Counted from the stretch's first letter, positions 18,840 to 28,792 are shown. The stretch is 64,000 bases of DNA from Algoriphagus sp. NG3 (GCF_034119865.1 NZ_CP139421.1:1240001-1304000); one strand, 5' to 3'. Made by a program: numbers and translations. The notes: generated by a model not told the origin, from the letters alone.

Positions 18840-19278
18840 CGATTTGATTTTTGCGACAGATCGGTAGATTTTCATCTACCTAAAGGCGCAAAAAAAGGTG
18901 ATTAAAGCAATTTAAATCCTTAGTGAAAACTATGGAGTCAAATTTGCTTAAGCTGTCAATCGAAATTTGGGTAGTTATATTCTTCAAAGGGTACTCGATG
19001 TTTTGTCAGCTGATATAGTATCATGCTTAGGTTCCATGGCATGGGATTCTTGCGAATATTTTGGGCGGGTTTGGAGCCAGAACTGTATGAGATAATACTT
19101 TAAGATTTGAATAAAATATGTTTTGTTTTGGTTACATGGGTGATAAAATCTACTTTTTGTAAATTTTTTTTGTAAATATATAAAAGGTAGGGTTTTTTTT
19201 TATGGATCACCCGTTAAATTTTTAATAAAAAATGGAAAAGTGGTTTTAGATCCTGATGGGCAGCAGTGATCTGGTCTG
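18840..19278. other. Non-coding stretch, no gene seen
   Basis: About 440 bases. The only structure I see is a 7-bp perfect hairpin GGTAGAT / ATCTACC at 18863-18880 with no T tail. The rest is AT-rich with T runs near 19160-19200. Short frames of fewer than 30 codons exist on the plus strand but resemble nothing. Confidence 0.5.
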
Positions 19279-19746
19279 TCATTGGAAAATTTCCTTAAGA
19301 GTGCCTGTTCCAAAGCCAGCCATTTTCCAATCTGTTATTTCCAAATCAATCACAGCCATCATACCTGGCTGTAGTCCTAAGTAATTTTCATTGCAGATAT
19401 GGGCTAAGAACAGGCTTAATGTCGGATTATGACCAATTATAAGGCATGTTTTTACTTCTGAAGGAGTTTTTTCCAGCATTGTTATGAGACTTCCAATGTC
19501 CGCCTGGTAAATTTCTTTAGTGAATTGAGAGTCTTTAAAAGTCATGTCATGGCCAACTATTTCTGCAGTCTCCATAGTTCGCTCAGCAGTGGAGCAGTAG
19601 AGTAAATCTACGTTTTTCAGTTCTTCGCTTAGGCTTTTAGCCATCCTACTCAGGTTTTCCCTGCCTTTTTTGGTGAGTTTCCTTTGGAAATCAGCTCCAT
19701 TTGAAAATCCTGCTTCTCCATGCCTGAGTAAAAACAATCGCTTCAT
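19279..19746 (-). CDS. Histidine phosphatase (SixA-like)
   Basis: 155 residues with the RHG motif at the start (LFLLRHGEAGFSN, His9 phospho-acceptor), the second-site STAERTMETAEIV and the C-terminal IIGHNPTLSLF (His106). This is a complete minimal histidine phosphatase of the SixA branch, which removes phosphate from phosphohistidine in phosphorelay or PTS proteins in E. coli. The target here is unknown. Divergent from topA with about 155 bases between. Confidence 0.88.
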   Translation of the reverse strand: MKRLFLLRHGEAGFSNGADFQRKLTKKGRENLSRMAKSLSEELKNVDLLYCSTAERTMETAEIVGHDMTFKDSQFTKEIYQADIGSLITMLEKTPSEVKTCLIIGHNPTLSLFLAHICNENYLGLQPGMMAVIDLEITDWKMAGFGTGTLKEIFQ

Positions 19747-19901
19747 GATAAGTGCTTTAGGTACTTAAAAGTATTCTTTGCTTTAAACAAAAACCCATCC
19801 AAATAAAGCTGACAAAATTTTAATTATTTGGACAAGAATACAATGCCGTCTATTTTTAGCTTTTCTTATCGGGTTTGAAAACCCAGAAAAACTGCTTTTC
19901 T

Positions 19902-22229
19902 ATGTCAAAAAACCTAGTTATCGTCGAGTCACCTGCCAAAGCCAAAACTATAGAAGGTTATCTGGGCAAAGACTATAAAGTAGCATCCAGCTACGGTCAT
20001 GTCCGGGATCTTCCTAAAGGTGATAAGGCTATTGATATCAAAAATAGATTTAGTCCTACCTATGAAGTCACGGCCGATAAAAAGGATGTGATCAAAAACC
20101 TGAAAGCTTTAGTAAAGGATGCAGAGACCATCTATCTGGCGAGTGATGATGACCGTGAGGGAGAGGCTATATCCTGGCATCTGAAAGAAGTATTGAAGCT
20201 CAAGGATGAAAATACCCGTAGGATAGTTTTCAGAGAGATCACTAAAAACGCGATTACCAAAGCAATAGAAAATCCTAGAGGGATAGATATAGATCTGGTC
20301 AATGCACAGCAGGCTAGACGTATTTTGGATCGCCTGGTAGGTTTCGAACTTTCTCCGATTCTGTGGAAGAAAATCAAAACCGGATTATCGGCAGGAAGGG
20401 TACAGTCGGTGGCTGTACGTCTTATAGTGGATAGAGAGCGTGAAATAGAACAGCATAAGGCAAAATCAAGCTTTAGAATCACTGCGATTTTTGAAGTAGA
20501 AGGAAAAACTTTCCAAGCGGAACTGCCCAAGAAATTTGATACCAAAGCAGAAGCAGAGGAATTCCTGAAAAAATGCCTGGATGCTGATTTTTCCGTTTCC
20601 AATCTGGAGAAGAAACCAGGGAAAAAATCACCAGCAGCACCATTTACCACGTCAACACTTCAGCAGGAAGCTAGCAGAAAGCTTTATTTTTCTGTAGCCC
20701 AGACTATGTCGGTGGCTCAGAAACTCTATGAAGCAGGTAAGATCACCTATATGAGAACTGATAGTGTGAATCTCTCTGATGATGCCATGGCGTCTGCCAA
20801 AAATGCCATCCATGATTCCTATGGAAGTAAATACCATAAATCCAGAAAGTTCGCTACCAAATCCGAAGGAGCCCAAGAAGCTCACGAAGCCATCCGACCA
20901 ACTGATTTCGGAGCTACGCAAGCTTCAGGGGACCGGAATGAGCAGCGGCTCTACGAACTGATCTGGAAGCGCGCAATTGCCTCCCAGATGGCAGATGCGG
21001 AACTGGAAAAAACGATTATCACCGTAAACATATCCAACCAACCCCAAAATCTTGTAGCTACTGGTGAAATCATCAAATTTGATGGGTTCCTGAAAGTCTA
21101 TCTGGAAAGTACGGACGATGAGCCAGAAGAGGAAGAGGGGAACGAAGGCAAGGCTTTATTGCCTCCGCTGACGGTGGGGCAGAACTTGAGCTTGCAGCAG
21201 ATGAAAGGCCGTGAGACCTTCACCAGGCCTTCGCCTAGATATACAGAAGCTTCCTTGGTGAAGAAATTGGAGGAATTGGGAATAGGCCGTCCTTCTACGT
21301 ATGCTCCTACTATTTCTACTATACAGCGAAGGGAATATGTGATCAAAGAGTCAAGGGACGGTACTCCTAGAAATTATGTGGAAATGCTCATTTCCAAAGG
21401 AGAATTTAAGGATGCAACCAAGACAGAGACGACCGGAGCGGAGAAGCAGAAGCTATTCCCTACCAATATAGCGATGGTGGTCAATGATTTTCTGGTAGAG
21501 CATTTCCCTAACGTGATTGACTTTAGCTTTACTGCAAGAGTAGAAAAAGAATTCGATGATATTGCGGCCGGAGGACAGGTTTGGCAGGATATGTTGGACT
21601 CTTTTTATGGGGATTTTCATAAAAATGTGGAGGAAACAGAGCAGGTTTCCCGTCAGGATATCAATTCTAGCCGTGAACTTGGCAACCACCCTGTTAGCGG
21701 AAAACCAATGATAGCCAGACTGGGCAGATTTGGTCCTTTGGTGCAGATCGGAGATGCAGAGGATGAAGACAAGCAGTTCGCCAGCCTCAAAAAAGGCCAG
21801 TTTATAGAGAATATCACGATGGAAGACGCACTAGAGCTATTTAAATTGCCTAGGGATATTGGGATGTTTGAGGATAAAAAAATGGTGGCGGCGATTGGTA
21901 GATTTGGGCCTTACATTCGTCATGATGGTAACTTTGTCTCACTTCCTAAGGAGATGGATCCATTAAGTGTGACCGAGGAAGAGGCTGTTCAGCTGATCAA
22001 AGACAAGCGTGAGGCAGATGCGAAGAAGCATATCAAATCTTTTGATGAAAATCCCGAGATTCAGGTTTTGAATGGAAGATGGGGTCCATACATCAAGATG
22101 GGGAAGAACAACTACAAAATCCCTAAAGATAAAGAAGCGGAAAGCCTGACTTATGAAGAGACTATTCATATAATTGAAAACCAGCCGGAGCCGAAGAAGA
22201 AAGGCGGAAGGTTCGCCAAAAAGAAATAA
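19902..22229 (+). CDS. topA: DNA topoisomerase I
   Basis: 775 residues from ATG 19902. An in-frame TTG at 19875 would add nine atypical residues before MSKNLVIVESPAKAKTIEGY. The TOPRIM domain carries DDDREGEAISWHL (82 onward), and the nucleophile is Tyr283 in ITYMRTDSVNLS. The protein relaxes negative supercoils by cutting one strand. At the C-terminus there are three GRFGP/GRWGP repeat units (GRFGPLVQIGD, GRFGPYIRHDG, GRWGPYIKMGK) and a Lys-rich tail, instead of the Cys4 zinc ribbons of E. coli TopA. A strong terminator follows. Confidence 0.96.
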   Translation: MSKNLVIVESPAKAKTIEGYLGKDYKVASSYGHVRDLPKGDKAIDIKNRFSPTYEVTADKKDVIKNLKALVKDAETIYLASDDDREGEAISWHLKEVLKLKDENTRRIVFREITKNAITKAIENPRGIDIDLVNAQQARRILDRLVGFELSPILWKKIKTGLSAGRVQSVAVRLIVDREREIEQHKAKSSFRITAIFEVEGKTFQAELPKKFDTKAEAEEFLKKCLDADFSVSNLEKKPGKKSPAAPFTTSTLQQEASRKLYFSVAQTMSVAQKLYEAGKITYMRTDSVNLSDDAMASAKNAIHDSYGSKYHKSRKFATKSEGAQEAHEAIRPTDFGATQASGDRNEQRLYELIWKRAIASQMADAELEKTIITVNISNQPQNLVATGEIIKFDGFLKVYLESTDDEPEEEEGNEGKALLPPLTVGQNLSLQQMKGRETFTRPSPRYTEASLVKKLEELGIGRPSTYAPTISTIQRREYVIKESRDGTPRNYVEMLISKGEFKDATKTETTGAEKQKLFPTNIAMVVNDFLVEHFPNVIDFSFTARVEKEFDDIAAGGQVWQDMLDSFYGDFHKNVEETEQVSRQDINSSRELGNHPVSGKPMIARLGRFGPLVQIGDAEDEDKQFASLKKGQFIENITMEDALELFKLPRDIGMFEDKKMVAAIGRFGPYIRHDGNFVSLPKEMDPLSVTEEEAVQLIKDKREADAKKHIKSFDENPEIQVLNGRWGPYIKMGKNNYKIPKDKEAESLTYEETIHIIENQPEPKKKGGRFAKKK

Positions 22230-22257
22230 GCATACTCTTATCCCAGCTTTTATGAAT

Positions 22258-22300
22258 AAGCCTAATCCAATTCTTCAGAAGATTGTATTAGGCTTTTTTT
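22258..22300 (+). terminator. Intrinsic terminator after topA
   Basis: Stem AAGCCTAAT (22258-22266) / ATTAGGCTT (22287-22295), 9 bp perfect, followed by a T run to 22300. Confidence 0.85.
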
Positions 22301-22423
22301 GTTGACGATCCATTTGGACTCCTAATGGAAGGATATATGGCTTGGGAAAGGGTAGGAGACCTGTTGCCTATAGATTATGAACCAAAGTAAGGTCTAGTGA
22401 AAATGGCTTGAGAATTCTCTTTA

Positions 22424-23302
22424 CTATGTGCAAAAATACTCATGTTTATAGCGTGGGTTTGGATATGTATAAAATCCTTCTCCGGATTTGATTCCCAGCT
22501 TCCCTTGATCTACATAGGTTTTGAGCAGTGCGGCAAAAGCCCGGGAGGCAGGATTTCTACGGGAATTGGTAATGTGCCAAGCTGTGTCCAGTCCTACCTT
22601 GTCCAATATCCCAAAGGGACCTGCAGACATGCCAAAATTTACCATCCAAGACTTGTCTATGGCCTCTACCTCTGCTATATCGCCTGTAAGCAATCGTCCG
22701 GCGGCATCTATCCAGGCGATGAGTAAGGTGTTAAAAATATAACCCGGATGTTCTTTTTTTACGAGAACCGGCACTTGATTCAGACTTTTTCCCAAAGCTT
22801 CCAAAATCCCAATAACCTCTGAATCCGTACCTAGGTGAGGCATGATATCCACCACCCTAGAGTAAAATACATCATGGAAGTGAAAAGCGCAGAATTTGGC
22901 CGGTCTCCCGGAAGCACCCGCCAATTGCGAAGGAAGTAAGTAGGAGGTGTTTGTGGTATAAATAGCCTGCTCTGCTGCCAATTCGCCTATCTGCTGCCAT
23001 ACTGCCAATTTAATTTCCAGGTCTTCAGTTACATTTTCACTTACAAGATCCACCAAGTGTACAGCGTCCTTGAGATTGGGTGAAAAAGAGATTCTTTCCA
23101 ACGATTGCTCGCCTTTTTCCTTGTCCAGAAGTTTTTCCCCATCCAATTGAGCCAATAGTTTTCGCATGGTGATCTTTGACCTTGCAAAGCTATTCTGATC
23201 TATATCGTATACATTCACCTTAAACCCGGAAATAGCAGCCTGCAAAGCAACCCGTGTCCCTAAATTGCCTGCTCCTACTATGCCGAGTGTTTGGATTTCC
23301 AT
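22424..23302 (-). CDS. 3-hydroxyacyl-CoA dehydrogenase
   Basis: 292 residues, the size of a stand-alone short-chain 3-hydroxyacyl/3-hydroxybutyryl-CoA dehydrogenase. The Rossmann motif is GIVGAGNLGTRVAL, with the NAD-selecting acid in VYDID. The catalytic region reads YTTNTSYLLPSQLAGASGRP..FCAFHFHDVFYS, with His in the usual HFHD/HFFNP place, and the C-terminal helical domain includes KKEHPGYIFNTLLIAWIDAAGRLL. It oxidises 3-hydroxyacyl-CoA with NAD+ in beta-oxidation or butanoate metabolism. The CAFHFHD and GNLG variants differ slightly from the textbook GAGTMG/HFFNP motifs. Divergent from the MDR gene. Confidence 0.88.
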   Translation of the reverse strand: MEIQTLGIVGAGNLGTRVALQAAISGFKVNVYDIDQNSFARSKITMRKLLAQLDGEKLLDKEKGEQSLERISFSPNLKDAVHLVDLVSENVTEDLEIKLAVWQQIGELAAEQAIYTTNTSYLLPSQLAGASGRPAKFCAFHFHDVFYSRVVDIMPHLGTDSEVIGILEALGKSLNQVPVLVKKEHPGYIFNTLLIAWIDAAGRLLTGDIAEVEAIDKSWMVNFGMSAGPFGILDKVGLDTAWHITNSRRNPASRAFAALLKTYVDQGKLGIKSGEGFYTYPNPRYKHEYFCT

Positions 23303-23548
23303 GTTATATTTAAATCACTTATATGATCATATCCAGTTGTTATACCGGACAAATGGATTTGGTCTATCAATCAGTTTCATTATGCTCTCAAGGTATAAAA
23401 GATCAGCAGTATGACTGAACAAATGGCAGATTTTCTTAGTTAAAAATGCTGGGAAATTTTAGATTCAAATTAGAGTTGTGGACTTATGCGTCTCAATACT
23501 CAATATCCAGATGTAGTAGATTTAGCATAGAAAATCAAATATATACAC

Positions 23549-24538
23549 ATGACACATATGAAGGAAGTGATTTTTGAAGAGACGGGCAGGGCAATAGATG
23601 TGCTAAAAGTACGCGAGGCTCCTGTTCCCGAGCCAAAACACGACGAAGTACAGATAGCTGTAAAAGCCAGAAATATCAACCCATCTGATCTGATGTTTAT
23701 CAAAGGTCGGTATGGTGTCAAACCTGATCTTCCTAGTAGTGCCGGATTTGAGGCTGCAGGGATTGTGAGTAAAGCTGATGCCGAGGGGAATTTTCCTGTG
23801 GGAACCAAGGTGATGTTTACCGCCCAAGGGACAAACATGGGAACTTGGAGAGAGTACATCACGCTTTCTGTGAATCAGGTTTTTCCTATGCCTGAGGGGA
23901 TGTCTTTCGAAGTTGCTTGCCAGGCATTTGTCAATCCCGTCACAGCTGTAGCCATGGTCAATAGGTCTGAACTCAAAGCTGGGGAGTGGCTTTTGTTAAC
24001 AGCCGGGGCTTCTGCTTTTGGGAAATTTGCCATCCAGGTGGCCAAGAGTAAGGGGATTAATGTAGTGTGTACCGTTCGACACGATGAGCAGAAAAAGTAT
24101 TTGGAAGATTTAGGAGCTCAATTGGTAGTCAACACGGAAAAAGAGGAGTTGAAACAGGCTATCTCTGGGGTCATCCCCGACGGCGTATCTGTGGTGTTTG
24201 ACGCGGTAGGAGGAGAATTAGGGGCTAAAGCGCTGGGTTGTTTAAGGCAATTTGGAAAAATGTACGTGTTTGGAATGCTGAGTATGCAGAACATGCCAGT
24301 GAATACCGGCTTGATGATATTTAAGGAGGTAACGATCGAGGGATTTTGGCTGAGTAGTTTGCTGAAGCGCATAAGTAATGAAGAAAGAGTCAAGCTTTAT
24401 AAAGAAACGGAGGATTTCCTGATGAGAGATGATGCCCGGGCAGAAGTAGCAGAGAAATTTCCACTCACTGAAGTAAAAGCAGCAATAGAGGCATACAATA
24501 GACCAGGGAGGAATGGAAAAATCCTCTTGGTGAGTTAA
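23549..24538 (+). CDS. NAD(P)-dependent MDR oxidoreductase (quinone oxidoreductase/enoyl reductase-like)
   Basis: 329 residues of the medium-chain dehydrogenase/reductase superfamily without the Cys/His zinc ligands. Visible features are the GroES-like start (VREAPVPEPKHDEVQIAVKARNINPSDL), the substrate-pocket PSSAGFEAAGIV, and the nucleotide motif LTAGASAFGKFAIQVAKSKG. The closest general type is the quinone-oxidoreductase / 2-enoyl thioester reductase branch. A second in-frame ATG at 23558 (MKEVIFEE) is the more family-typical start. It faces the 3-hydroxyacyl-CoA dehydrogenase across 246 bases, so a shared acyl metabolism is possible but unproven. Confidence 0.85.
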   Translation: MTHMKEVIFEETGRAIDVLKVREAPVPEPKHDEVQIAVKARNINPSDLMFIKGRYGVKPDLPSSAGFEAAGIVSKADAEGNFPVGTKVMFTAQGTNMGTWREYITLSVNQVFPMPEGMSFEVACQAFVNPVTAVAMVNRSELKAGEWLLLTAGASAFGKFAIQVAKSKGINVVCTVRHDEQKKYLEDLGAQLVVNTEKEELKQAISGVIPDGVSVVFDAVGGELGAKALGCLRQFGKMYVFGMLSMQNMPVNTGLMIFKEVTIEGFWLSSLLKRISNEERVKLYKETEDFLMRDDARAEVAEKFPLTEVKAAIEAYNRPGRNGKILLVS

Positions 24539-24611
24539 TTTCTCTGAAATAGTTCTTTATAAAAACAGGGAATCCCCATCTTTGCATTTCAAATCAAAAA
24601 AACGCAAAAGA

Positions 24612-25034
24612 ATGAATTGGGATACGCTGGATAAAGAGCTTACCGAAATAGTAGAAAAAAGAAATCAACTGGCTTCCATGGATTACAGCGATGAGCGCTA
24701 TGATGACCTGGAAGAAGAACTTCATGACTTAGAGGATGATTTCAACGAAAACTATGAGGATAGACTTGAGACTGAAATCGAAAAAATCCAGGAGAAGTTA
24801 CAGTCTGATACGGATATACTATTGCCCACTGCATACATTGCCAATGCTTATAAGCCACTATTACCGGATGCAAATGGTATTGTGAGCTATGAAGTCTCAG
24901 GTCATCAAGGGGTTCCCATCGAATCTGAGCAATTTGACAAACAGGATGTACGTATAGTTTTGATTCCTAATCCAGCTAGATTTGTGATGCTGATCAACGG
25001 CAGACAACTGAAGGATCTGTGGAGAAGCAGGTAA
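24612..25034 (+). CDS. Conserved hypothetical protein, charged coiled coil plus small beta domain
   Basis: 140 residues from ATG 24612; an earlier in-frame codon at 24582 gives a poor Lys/Arg-rich start. The first half (about 5-70) is a highly charged helical hairpin with D/E/K repeats (DDLEEELHDLEDDFNENYEDR). The second half (about 75-140) has strand-like segments ending QDVRIVLIPNPARFVMLING and RQLKDLWRS. No signal peptide, so cytoplasmic. I do not recognise a named family. It is followed by an intrinsic terminator and then fabF in the same direction. Confidence 0.7.
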   Translation: MNWDTLDKELTEIVEKRNQLASMDYSDERYDDLEEELHDLEDDFNENYEDRLETEIEKIQEKLQSDTDILLPTAYIANAYKPLLPDANGIVSYEVSGHQGVPIESEQFDKQDVRIVLIPNPARFVMLINGRQLKDLWRSR

Positions 25035-25094
25035 TTAGGTTTCAGAAGGCCTAGTGATGGTTTCGGATTTTCCCAAATATTAGTTAGCAAAAAG

Positions 25095-25119
25095 AACCTG
25101 GTGAGCAACCGGGTTTTTT
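25095..25119 (+). terminator. Intrinsic terminator upstream of fabF
   Basis: Stem AACCTGGT (25095-25102) / ACCGGGTT (25108-25115) with one T-G wobble and a 5-base loop, then T to 25119. Confidence 0.75.
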
Positions 25120-25159
25120 CATTCGAATTGGAAAAGTATTTCCTGATTTATATTAGACG

Positions 25160-26413
25160 ATGAATTCAAAAAGAGTAGTTATTACTGGGTTGGGAGCTTT
25201 ATCCGCTCTGGGAAATGATGTGAAGACAAATTGGCAAAACGCAAAAGAAGGTAAAAGTGGAGCCGGTGCCATTACTTATTTCAATACAGAAAAATTCAAA
25301 ACCCGCTTTGCCTGTGAAATCCAAGGTTTTGATCCATCTTTGAAGCTCGATCGAAACGAGATTAAACGCTCGGATCTTTACACCCAATACGGTCTGTATG
25401 TAGCAGCAGAAGCGATGGAAGATGCAGGACTGGATGTATCGCAATTGGCCTCACCCTTTGACGCAGGTGTGATCTGGGGAACTAGCCAGGGGGGAATGGG
25501 TACTTTCGAAAGAGAGATGAAGGGATTTTATGAAAATGATTCCAGCCCAAGATTTAATCCGTTTTTTATTCCTAAATACCTTGTAAATATGGCCTCAGGG
25601 GTCATATCCATGAAATTTGGCTTGATGGGGATTAACTATACTCCAGTCACAGCCTGTGCTTCGTCCAACAGTGCAATCATGGATGCTTTCAACTACATCA
25701 AGTGGGGAAAAGCTAAAGTAATAATCACCGGTGGTTCGGACGCCCCTATCACAGAAGGTTCCATGGGTGGGTTCAATGCCCTGAAAGCGCTTTCTACTAG
25801 AAACGACAATCCTGAATTGGCTTCAAGACCATTCGATGCGGATCGTGAGGGATTTGTGATGGGAGAGGGGGCTGCTGCCCTGATTTTGGAGGAATATGAT
25901 CATGCCAAAAAAAGAGGTGCGAAAATCTATGCTGAAGTGGTAGGTGCCGCAATGACAGCAGATGCTTATCACTTGACTGCCACTCACCCGGAAGGATCCG
26001 GAGCTAGACAATGTATGAAATTGGCTTTGGAGGAAGCTGGTTTGGCCATTCAGGAGGTGGATTACCTAAACGCCCATGCTACATCCACACCTACAGGAGA
26101 TCTAAGCGAGATTAAAGCTATTTCGAGCCTGCTTGACGGAAAGTATGATAAACTCCACATATCAGCGACTAAATCCATGACAGGGCATCTGCTCGGGGCG
26201 GCAGGAGCGATAGAAGCTATTTTGAGTGTCAAAGCGATCAATGAAGGAATAGTACCTCCTACTATCAACACAGAGAATCTAGATCCTGCTATACCAAAAG
26301 GAATCCAGATAGTCACTAAAGAGGCTCTTGAGAAAATGGTGAAGGTTGCATTGAGTAATACCTTTGGGTTTGGCGGGCATAATGCCACTGTGGTATTTAA
26401 GGAGTTTGTATAG
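25160..26413 (+). CDS. fabF: Beta-ketoacyl-ACP synthase II
   Basis: 417 residues, full-length FabF/KAS II. The Cys-His-His triad is visible: nucleophile C166 in TACASSNSA, H306 in NAHATSTPTGD and H343 in KSMTGHLLGAAGA. The N-terminal RVVITGLGALSALGNDV and C-terminal NTFGFGGHNATVVF are typical. It condenses malonyl-ACP with acyl-ACP in fatty acid elongation. No acyl-carrier-protein gene is adjacent, so this is not the main fab cluster; a secondary role in an aryl-polyene-like pathway is not supported by the neighbours. Confidence 0.94.
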   Translation: MNSKRVVITGLGALSALGNDVKTNWQNAKEGKSGAGAITYFNTEKFKTRFACEIQGFDPSLKLDRNEIKRSDLYTQYGLYVAAEAMEDAGLDVSQLASPFDAGVIWGTSQGGMGTFEREMKGFYENDSSPRFNPFFIPKYLVNMASGVISMKFGLMGINYTPVTACASSNSAIMDAFNYIKWGKAKVIITGGSDAPITEGSMGGFNALKALSTRNDNPELASRPFDADREGFVMGEGAAALILEEYDHAKKRGAKIYAEVVGAAMTADAYHLTATHPEGSGARQCMKLALEEAGLAIQEVDYLNAHATSTPTGDLSEIKAISSLLDGKYDKLHISATKSMTGHLLGAAGAIEAILSVKAINEGIVPPTINTENLDPAIPKGIQIVTKEALEKMVKVALSNTFGFGGHNATVVFKEFV

Positions 26414-26510
26414 TCTTTGAGGGCTACACGGCCTTAAGGTTTTGCTCTTTTACCGCAAAGCCGCTGAGATTGCATAGATTCCATAAAGATTTTCTTGATG
26501 ATATAAAATG

Positions 26511-26546
26511 AAAATGGCTCCTTCGATATCTGAAGGAGCCATTTTT
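26511..26546. terminator. Bidirectional intrinsic terminator (fabF / trpS)
   Basis: A perfect 14-bp stem AAAATGGCTCCTTC (26511-26524) / GAAGGAGCCATTTT (26532-26545) with a 7-base loop and T- or A-rich flanks on both sides, placed between convergent genes. Confidence 0.9.
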
Positions 26547-26652
26547 ATTCGGATCACAAACTTTTAATATAGCTTCAGGATTGTAAATACTGAAGAGCAG
26601 GTGTGATACCTCAAAGGTCATTTAACGTTGCTTCGCCGCGCCGTTGCGAGAT

Positions 26653-27627
26653 TTACCTAAACCCCAACTTCACCCTAACTTTATCCAATAATTCTGCACC
26701 CACAGCTTTAGCCTTATCTTCTCCGGCAGCAAGCCTTGATTCGATCTCCTCAGGATGGTTCATGTAGAAATCAAACAGCTCCCGTTCTTTTCTGTACTTA
26801 TCGATTATCAGTTGTAGAAATTCCTTTTTAGCATGCCCATAGCCATAATTTCCCCCCTCATAATTCGCCCGCATTTGCTTAGTTTCCTCTTCTGAGGCTA
26901 CCAAGCTATATAATTTAAACACGTTACATAAATCGGGGTTCTTGGGCTCCTCCATGGGCGTGCTGTCAGTTACTATGCTATTGACATTCTTCTTCAGCGC
27001 TTTTTCCGGCAGGAAGATATCAATGAAGTTATTGTATGACTTGCTCATCTTCTGTCCGTCAGTGCCCGGAATTGTCTTTACCACCTCATCGATTCGCGCC
27101 TCCGGAATAGTCAATATATCCTCGCCAACGATTCTGTTGAATGTGGAAGCGATATCCCGGGTCATCTCCAGGTGCTGCATCTGGTCTTTTCCCACAGGAA
27201 CCAGATCGGCGGAATACAGTAGAATGTCTGCCGCCATCAAGACTGGGTAGGTAAACAAACCTGCATTTACATCGGATAGCTTTTCTGCTTTGTCCTTGAA
27301 GCTATGTGCATTTGCCAGCATAGGGAATGGTGTAAAGCAGTTCAGGTACCATGTCAGTTCGGCTACTTCCGGTCTTCTGGATTGGCGATAGAAAGTCGTC
27401 TGCTCAATGTCCAAACCAAATGCCAGCCAAGCTGCTGCTACAGCATGTGTATTTTGCTTGCGTACTTCCCCATCCTTGGTGGTGGTAAGGGAGTGCAGAT
27501 CCGCTATGAAAATAAATGATTCTTCTTTGTTTTGTTTGATCAATTCGATAGCCGGCACAATTGCTCCAAGAATATTTCCCAGATGTGGTCTGCCGCTGCT
27601 TTGAATGCCTGTAAGTACTCTTGCCAT
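26653..27627 (-). CDS. trpS: Tryptophanyl-tRNA synthetase
   Basis: 324 residues, a class I synthetase of compact bacterial size. The HIGH-type motif is HLGN (15-18, after GIQSSGRP) and the KMSKS loop is intact (193-197, GQKMSKSYNN). The segment NAGLFTYPVLMAADILLY lines the tryptophan pocket as in other bacterial TrpRS. It charges tRNA-Trp. Single gene, convergent with fabF. Confidence 0.96.
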   Translation of the reverse strand: MARVLTGIQSSGRPHLGNILGAIVPAIELIKQNKEESFIFIADLHSLTTTKDGEVRKQNTHAVAAAWLAFGLDIEQTTFYRQSRRPEVAELTWYLNCFTPFPMLANAHSFKDKAEKLSDVNAGLFTYPVLMAADILLYSADLVPVGKDQMQHLEMTRDIASTFNRIVGEDILTIPEARIDEVVKTIPGTDGQKMSKSYNNFIDIFLPEKALKKNVNSIVTDSTPMEEPKNPDLCNVFKLYSLVASEEETKQMRANYEGGNYGYGHAKKEFLQLIIDKYRKERELFDFYMNHPEEIESRLAAGEDKAKAVGAELLDKVRVKLGFR

Positions 27628-27667
27628 TGGTCTGATTTTGCTGCAAATTAAGTAAATCAGCCTATAA

Positions 27668-27675
27668 TACGTTTG
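27668..27675 (+). promoter_or_regulatory. Candidate -7 box for DUF1573 gene
   Basis: TACGTTTG fits the Bacteroidota -7 consensus TAnnTTTG exactly and lies 22 bases before the ATG at 27698. No TTTG was found at the expected -33 spacing. Confidence 0.4.
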
Positions 27676-27697
27676 AAATTATGCGTTAATTGCGGCC

Positions 27698-28792
27698 ATG
27701 ATTAGAACAGAAAAATCCCTAGTACTAGTAGTGCTTATTTGCTGTATGTGTCAACTTGCACAGGCTCAGGATACTATAGCTCCGAGATTAATCTGGGCAG
27801 TGAACAAGGTGGATCTAGGGACTGTTTTGGAAGAGCAGGGGCCTCAGCTGGCAGAATTCCATTTTACCCATACGCAGGATTCCCTTTTTTATATAGAGAC
27901 CGTAGTCACGGATTGTGGATGCACTACAGTAGATTACACGCAGGACACCCTACAGGTAGGGGAAAGTGGCACCTTGCGGGTATCATTCGATCCCTCCTCA
28001 GGTGCTGGGCTGTTTTCAAGAATGATTGTTGTGAAAGGGAATCTGTTTGGTGTTCAGGACACACTCTATATAGAAGGAAATGCTATACCGAGAGCAAGTG
28101 ACCCGGGAGGGACATACAGAACCCGAAAGGGCGACTTGGGTTTTAGATTGCCGAAGGTTAATGTAGGTGAGGTGTTTACCAATGAGCCTAAACTAAAACA
28201 GGTGGAGGTTTACAATTTTGGGGATAAACCCTTTTATAAAGATAGTCTGGACTATACAGGCCCCGAATATATAGTGGTGAGCCAGTTGACCGATTCCATT
28301 ATGCCCAATGACCGGGGGCTGCTTCAGGTTCTTTATGATGGTTCTGAGAAAAATGATCTGGGGTACTTCGAGGATGAGGTGTCTCTTAATTGGCAAGACA
28401 GCACCACTTTTATCCAGTTAGAAGTATTGGCAGATGTCTTTGAATACTATGCGCCATTTGCCAAGGACAACCTGAACCTTGTGCCGCAGCTGGTGGTCGA
28501 GCCAAAGGAAATTGACCTGAAGACGATAAAGTCTACTGCTGTTCAGGTAGAGCATGTGGTGTTTAGCAATAGGGGCAAACAGGTGTTGGAAATCAAAAAG
28601 GTTCAGGGAAACTGTGAATGTCTAAAGCTTGAACTGCCTAAAACAACGCTTGATCCTGGAGAGTCTATCCAGTTAAAAGTAGTCTTTGATCCCAAAGGGA
28701 GAAAGGGGATAGACCAGCGGAATATTTATGTATTCAGCAATGATCCCGTGAATCCAGTGCAGATGTTTTTGCTGAAAAGCAGAGTGGAGTAA
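27698..28792 (+). CDS. Secreted DUF1573 protein
   Basis: 364 residues with signal peptide (MIRTEKSLVLVVLICCMCQLAQA). It contains two DUF1573 Ig-like units, one at about residues 35-125 with VVTDCGCTTVDY and LQVGESGTLRVSFDPSSGAG, the other at about 265-360 with VQGNCECLKLEL and LDPGESIQLKVVFDPKGRKG. A looser copy lies between. The paired Cys in D/N-C-x-C are a constant feature of the family, perhaps forming disulfides. Function of the family is not established; it is abundant in Bacteroidota envelopes. Confidence 0.85.
   Translation: MIRTEKSLVLVVLICCMCQLAQAQDTIAPRLIWAVNKVDLGTVLEEQGPQLAEFHFTHTQDSLFYIETVVTDCGCTTVDYTQDTLQVGESGTLRVSFDPSSGAGLFSRMIVVKGNLFGVQDTLYIEGNAIPRASDPGGTYRTRKGDLGFRLPKVNVGEVFTNEPKLKQVEVYNFGDKPFYKDSLDYTGPEYIVVSQLTDSIMPNDRGLLQVLYDGSEKNDLGYFEDEVSLNWQDSTTFIQLEVLADVFEYYAPFAKDNLNLVPQLVVEPKEIDLKTIKSTAVQVEHVVFSNRGKQVLEIKKVQGNCECLKLELPKTTLDPGESIQLKVVFDPKGRKGIDQRNIYVFSNDPVNPVQMFLLKSRVE

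Noticed and set aside
18863..18880. GGTAGAT/ATCTACC hairpin
   Set aside because: Short and without tail; a chance structure is likely.
20132..20650. 172-codon minus-strand ORF inside topA
   Set aside because: Low-complexity Ser-rich shadow of topA.
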